Assembly: GCA_905236195.1 (NCBI GenBank)
Contig: CAJOOX010000006.1
Coordinates: 1 to 9,192, forward strand
DNA from: an uncultured Bacteroidales bacterium
Lineage (GTDB): Bacteria > Bacteroidota > Bacteroidia > Bacteroidales > UBA3663
DNA: 9,192 nt
Reading direction: 5' to 3'
The notes below the pieces were generated by a model. That model had not been told where the DNA came from and ran no database searches. It saw only the letters and a list, made by a program, of their open reading frames with translations. Below are positions 6,187-9,192 of this stretch, in pieces. Position numbers and translations under genes: made by a program. The number at the start of each line of letters is the position of its first letter. Position 1 is the stretch's first letter.

Positions 6187-6225
6187 ATAATTTAGTAACT
6201 TTAATATAAAATTATAATATACATT

Positions 6226-7527
6226 ATGAAATCGAAGCTTTCCATGTTGTTCCTCCTGGGAGCATGTGCGACATTCTCATTCGCACAGAACCGTACTGAA
6301 AAAACAGATTATGAATTCTCGTTTGTCAACAGCAAGGACAAAGGGGGCGTTACTGCCGTCCATCCCGCCGACACCTTTTCTGAAGAGAAAGGATGGGGCT
6401 ATGACTTCGGCACATCCTGGGATCAGAAAAAAGGCACAGCGCCTTTCTATTTCTCGGTCAATGTGCCTGACGGTAACTACAAGGTAACCGTTACCCTCGG
6501 TTCCAAGCGCCGGGCCGGTGCTACCGTAGTGCGCGCCGAGAACCGTCGTCTCTTCCTCCAGAATACGGTCACCGGGAAAGGTAAATCCGAGACCTTTACG
6601 TTCGTTGTCAATAAACGTTCTCCTGAATATGTGCTGGACGGCAAACCCGGCAAGGTGGCGCTCAAACCCCGCGAAAACGAATACAAGAACTGGGACCGGA
6701 AGCTCACCTTCGAGTTCAACGGCGAGGCTCCCTGTGTCCAGTCGCTCAAGATTGAACGCGACACAACGGCGCTCACCGTCTTCCTCTGCGGCAACTCCAC
6801 CGTCGTGGACCAGGCCAGCGATCCCTACGCCTCCTGGGGACAACTGGTCACCTGCTGGCTGGGCGACGGTATTGCCATCTCCAACCACGGCGAGAGCGGT
6901 CTGACGGCACGCACCTTCATCGGCGGACATCGTCTCGACAAGGTGCTCTCGATGCTGAAACCCGGCGACTATGTGGTCTGTGAATTCGGCCACAACGACG
7001 AGAAGGAACACCGTCCCGGCGACGGCGCATGGTATCACTATACCTACCAGCTCAAGATTTTTGTCGATATGGTTCGCAAAGCCGGCGGCAACATCATCTT
7101 TTGCACTCCTACGGCCCGCCGCAACTTCGAGGATAACGGTAAAATCCGCAATACCCATGGCGAGTTCCCCGCTGCCATGAAGGCTGTGGCCGAACGCGAG
7201 AATGTGCCCCTCATCGATCTTACCGCTGAGGTCACCAAGATGTATGAGGCATTCGGCGAGGAGAATTCCAAGAAGACCCTCGTCCACTATCCCAAGGCCA
7301 TGTTCAATTCCGAGAAGGACCTGGCCGACAACACCCACTTCAATCCATTCGGCGCCTGGGAGATTTCCAAAATGATGGTGATGGGCTGGAAGAACCTCGG
7401 TCTCCCCATGGTGCAGTATCTCCGTCCCGGATGGACAGATTTCGATGCTGCCGCTCCCGATGCGCCCGAAGCGCTCGTCTGGCCCTGGTCAGGCGATGTC
7501 AACACAACCAAGCCTGACGGTAATTGA
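6226..7527 (+). CDS. Secreted rhamnogalacturonan acetylesterase (CE12-type SGNH hydrolase)
   Basis: This 433-residue enzyme is predicted to remove acetyl groups from galacturonic acid in rhamnogalacturonan-I. Residues 1-20 are a signal peptide, probably cut at FSFA/Q. Residues about 27-178 form an all-beta N-terminal domain, possibly carbohydrate-binding, seen in related Bacteroidota esterases. The SGNH domain follows: nucleophile Ser191 in GNSTVVDQ, Gly in NHGESG (220-225), Asn257 in GHND, and Asp368 and His371 in DNTHFN. Block I reads GNS rather than the usual GDS. All catalytic positions are present, so it should be active. LGAC (11-14) weakly resembles a lipobox, so lipoprotein export is a lesser alternative. 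It is followed after 10 bases by the lyase gene, whose product needs deacetylated backbone; the two very probably form an operon. Confidence 0.9.
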   Translation: MKSKLSMLFLLGACATFSFAQNRTEKTDYEFSFVNSKDKGGVTAVHPADTFSEEKGWGYDFGTSWDQKKGTAPFYFSVNVPDGNYKVTVTLGSKRRAGATVVRAENRRLFLQNTVTGKGKSETFTFVVNKRSPEYVLDGKPGKVALKPRENEYKNWDRKLTFEFNGEAPCVQSLKIERDTTALTVFLCGNSTVVDQASDPYASWGQLVTCWLGDGIAISNHGESGLTARTFIGGHRLDKVLSMLKPGDYVVCEFGHNDEKEHRPGDGAWYHYTYQLKIFVDMVRKAGGNIIFCTPTARRNFEDNGKIRNTHGEFPAAMKAVAERENVPLIDLTAEVTKMYEAFGEENSKKTLVHYPKAMFNSEKDLADNTHFNPFGAWEISKMMVMGWKNLGLPMVQYLRPGWTDFDAAAPDAPEALVWPWSGDVNTTKPDGN

Positions 7528-7537
7528 TTTGAAAAAA

Positions 7538-9192
7538 ATGAAAAAAATCCTCTGTAGCATTCTTCTGATGCTTGCCGCTTTGACAGGCTGGGCCCAGAAA
7601 CCCCTCAACCGCGGTCTGCTGCCCATTTACATTGACAAGTCCGGTGTCTTTGTCTCTTGGCGTTACCGCGAGGCCGACAACAACCGCTATACCTATCGCC
7701 TCCTGCGTGACGGAACACAGGTCGTTGAACTTAAAGCCAAAACCAACTATATGGATGCGGCCGGTGGAAAGTCATCATCCTACTCGCTCGAAGTTCTGGA
7801 TGCCGACGGCAATGTGGTCGAGCGGCAGGACAACGTCAGACCCTGGAGCGACCAGACGTTCCGCATTTATCTGCAGACACCGGTATGTACGCGTCTGTCG
7901 GCCACCTATACGCCCAACGACTGTTCTGCCTGCGACATGGACGGCGACGGCGAGAACGAAATCATCGTGAAGTGGGATCCCGACAATTCGAAGGATTCCC
8001 AGAACAGCGGCAAGACTTCCGACGTATTCATCGACTGTTATAAGCTCGACGGCACGCTGCTCTGGCGTGTCAACCTCGGACAGAATATCCGTGCAGGTGC
8101 CCACTATACAACGTTCCTCTGCTATGATTTCGACGGCGACGGTTTCGGCGAGATGATGGTCAAGACGGCACCCGGCACCATTGACGGTACTGGCGAGTAT
8201 GTCGTCAAAGACGGAGCCGACCCCACCAGGTCCTATGTCGGCAGCAACGGCAAGATTGCCGATGGTCCCGAATGGGTGAGTGTCTTCAGCGGTCAGACGG
8301 GAAAGGTACTCGGCACCGCCGACTATTATCCCAGGTATGCCGAAGGCTCCTACGGCGATGAGAAGATGAACCGTTCCGACCGTTTCAAGGCCTGCATGGC
8401 GTTCATGAACGGCCTGGACCAGCTGCCTTATGGAGTCTTCAACCGCGGCTATTACAACCAGTCTTACTTCGCAGCCTATTCCTGGGACGGCACCACGCTC
8501 CGGCAGGTGTGGAAAAAAGCCTACACCACGTCCGGTCAGGGTCTTTACGGCGAAGGCGCCCATTCCGTGGCTGTCGGCGACCTCGACGGCGACGGCAAGG
8601 ACGAGATTGATGTCGGTTCGGCTGTCATGGACGATGACGGCTCCTGCCTCTGGCGCACAGGTCTCGGTCACGGCGATGCTACCCACATCGGCGACTTCAA
8701 CTGGGACAATCCCGGCATGGAGGTATATATGGTCTATGAACATAACATCATGGACTACTCGCTGCGCGACGGTAAGACCGGTCGCGTGATTGCGTCTTAC
8801 ACCCCCGCAAGCCAGACCGATACGGGCCGTGGCCTGATTCTTGACTGCGACGACAGGCATGAGGGTGCCGAGTCGTTCAACTCCAACAACGCCGCCATGT
8901 ACGACAGCTACGGCCGCGTCATCTGTCCCTGGCAGCAGGGCACGGTCAGCTCTTCTTCCATCAACTACCGCATCTATTGGAACGGAACACTCTACGACAG
9001 CTATCACGACCGCGGCCACATCGACACGTGGGACAGTCAGTACCAGAGCTGGGGTCGCACCGTTACGCTCTATAACCTCAACGGCGGTGCCTCCACAATC
9101 AACGGCACCAAGTACAACCCCAACCTCCAGTGCGACCTTTTCGGCGACTGGCGCGAGGAGGTGGTCTATTGGGGCAGCGACAAAACCGGCCA
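7538..9192 (+). CDS. Secreted rhamnogalacturonan lyase, PL11 family (partial, 3' end missing)
   Basis: From the ATG at 7538 the frame stays open to the window end (551 codons and two bases). PL11 lyases are near 600-620 residues, so about 60-70 are missing. They cleave the rhamnose-galacturonic acid bond of rhamnogalacturonan-I by beta-elimination. Residues 1-19 are a signal peptide cut after LTGWA. A fibronectin-like beta domain (about 28-120) opens with LLPIYIDKSGVFVSWR. The eight-bladed propeller follows, with calcium-binding loops DMDGDGENE (133-141), DFDGDGFGE (197-205), DLDGDGKDE (348-356) and a looser DFNWDNPGME (386-395). CDLFGDWREEVV (532-543) is a characteristic late block. The protein resembles YesW/YesX of Bacillus subtilis; endo or exo action cannot be decided here. 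Export to the periplasm or surface would pair it with the acetylesterase upstream. Confidence 0.94.
   Translation, partial: MKKILCSILLMLAALTGWAQKPLNRGLLPIYIDKSGVFVSWRYREADNNRYTYRLLRDGTQVVELKAKTNYMDAAGGKSSSYSLEVLDADGNVVERQDNVRPWSDQTFRIYLQTPVCTRLSATYTPNDCSACDMDGDGENEIIVKWDPDNSKDSQNSGKTSDVFIDCYKLDGTLLWRVNLGQNIRAGAHYTTFLCYDFDGDGFGEMMVKTAPGTIDGTGEYVVKDGADPTRSYVGSNGKIADGPEWVSVFSGQTGKVLGTADYYPRYAEGSYGDEKMNRSDRFKACMAFMNGLDQLPYGVFNRGYYNQSYFAAYSWDGTTLRQVWKKAYTTSGQGLYGEGAHSVAVGDLDGDGKDEIDVGSAVMDDDGSCLWRTGLGHGDATHIGDFNWDNPGMEVYMVYEHNIMDYSLRDGKTGRVIASYTPASQTDTGRGLILDCDDRHEGAESFNSNNAAMYDSYGRVICPWQQGTVSSSSINYRIYWNGTLYDSYHDRGHIDTWDSQYQSWGRTVTLYNLNGGASTINGTKYNPNLQCDLFGDWREEVVYWGSDKTG

Larger units (their letters stand above)
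6055..6212 (+). repeat. Exact 18-base direct repeat at both edges of the intergenic region
   Basis: GTAACTTTAATATAAAAT occurs at 6055-6072 and again at 6195-6212, 140 bases apart start to start. The second copy ends 13 bases before the acetylesterase ATG. The copies bracket the other repeats. They may be a segmental duplication scar or two copies of a promoter-like element. Confidence 0.8.
6033..6225. other. AT-rich repeat-bearing intergenic region
   Basis: This 193-base gap between the ABC gene and the acetylesterase is very AT-rich and holds three kinds of short repeat, listed separately. No hairpin terminator is obvious after the ABC stop, and no full TAnnTTTG promoter is seen before the acetylesterase. 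TAACTTTA, a one-base variant, occurs in both copies of the 18-base repeat and could act as a weak promoter element. No open frame of interest was found. Confidence 0.6.

Noticed and set aside
6226..6267. Lipoprotein signal in the acetylesterase
   Set aside because: LGAC at residues 11-14 is a poor lipobox with a short hydrophobic core; the FSFA/Q cleavage site for signal peptidase I fits better, though not conclusively.
6277..7338. 353-codon open frame on the minus strand opposite the acetylesterase
   Set aside because: It mirrors a well-supported SGNH esterase and has no recognisable motifs of its own.
7775..9019. 414-codon open frame on the minus strand opposite the lyase
   Set aside because: The plus strand carries an unmistakable PL11 lyase with signal peptide and calcium loops. 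The antisense frame is Val/Ala-rich with no recognisable domain, as expected from biased codon use.

Overview
The window looks like a chromosomal segment of a member of the Bacteroidales, probably a Prevotella-type organism. The evidence is the protein sequences, three promoters of the Bacteroidota form (TTTG about 20-23 bases before TAnnTTTG), AT-rich intergenic DNA next to moderately GC-rich genes, and starts without a clear Shine-Dalgarno sequence. The genus is an inference.

Layout. Bases 1-746 (minus strand) hold the 5' part of a secreted right-handed beta-helix protein that resembles CE8 pectin methylesterases but lacks some of their catalytic residues. Next come ssb (762-1157, minus) and mutY (1221-2276, minus), each with its own promoter. 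A 256-base divergent region (2277-2532) separates mutY from a plus-strand cluster: an HU-family DNA-binding protein (2533-2814), a 28-residue very basic protein (2859-2945), ribonuclease G (3005-4579) and a tandem ATP-binding-cassette protein (4584-6032). After a 193-base repeat-rich AT-rich spacer come two secreted pectin enzymes on the plus strand: a rhamnogalacturonan acetylesterase (6226-7527) and a family 11 rhamnogalacturonan lyase (7538 to the window end, 3' end missing).

How the genes fit together. The middle is a housekeeping block for DNA repair, nucleoid structure and RNA decay. The mutY/ssb and HU/rng associations are typical of Bacteroidota. Pectin genes flank the block on both sides. 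On the right, the acetylesterase and lyase form a clear two-gene unit for deacetylating and cutting the rhamnogalacturonan-I backbone. On the left, the pectinesterase-like gene sits 15 bases behind ssb, where related genomes often carry gldE.

No CRISPR array, rRNA, tRNA, transposase, phage gene or defence system is visible, and I do not see a clearly new multi-gene system. The points most worth a second look are: the divergent CE8-like protein, the asymmetric tandem ABC protein, an SSB without the usual acidic C-terminal tip, the UUCG-capped hairpin at the presumed 5' end of the HU transcript, the terminator-like hairpin before rng, and the repeats before the acetylesterase.
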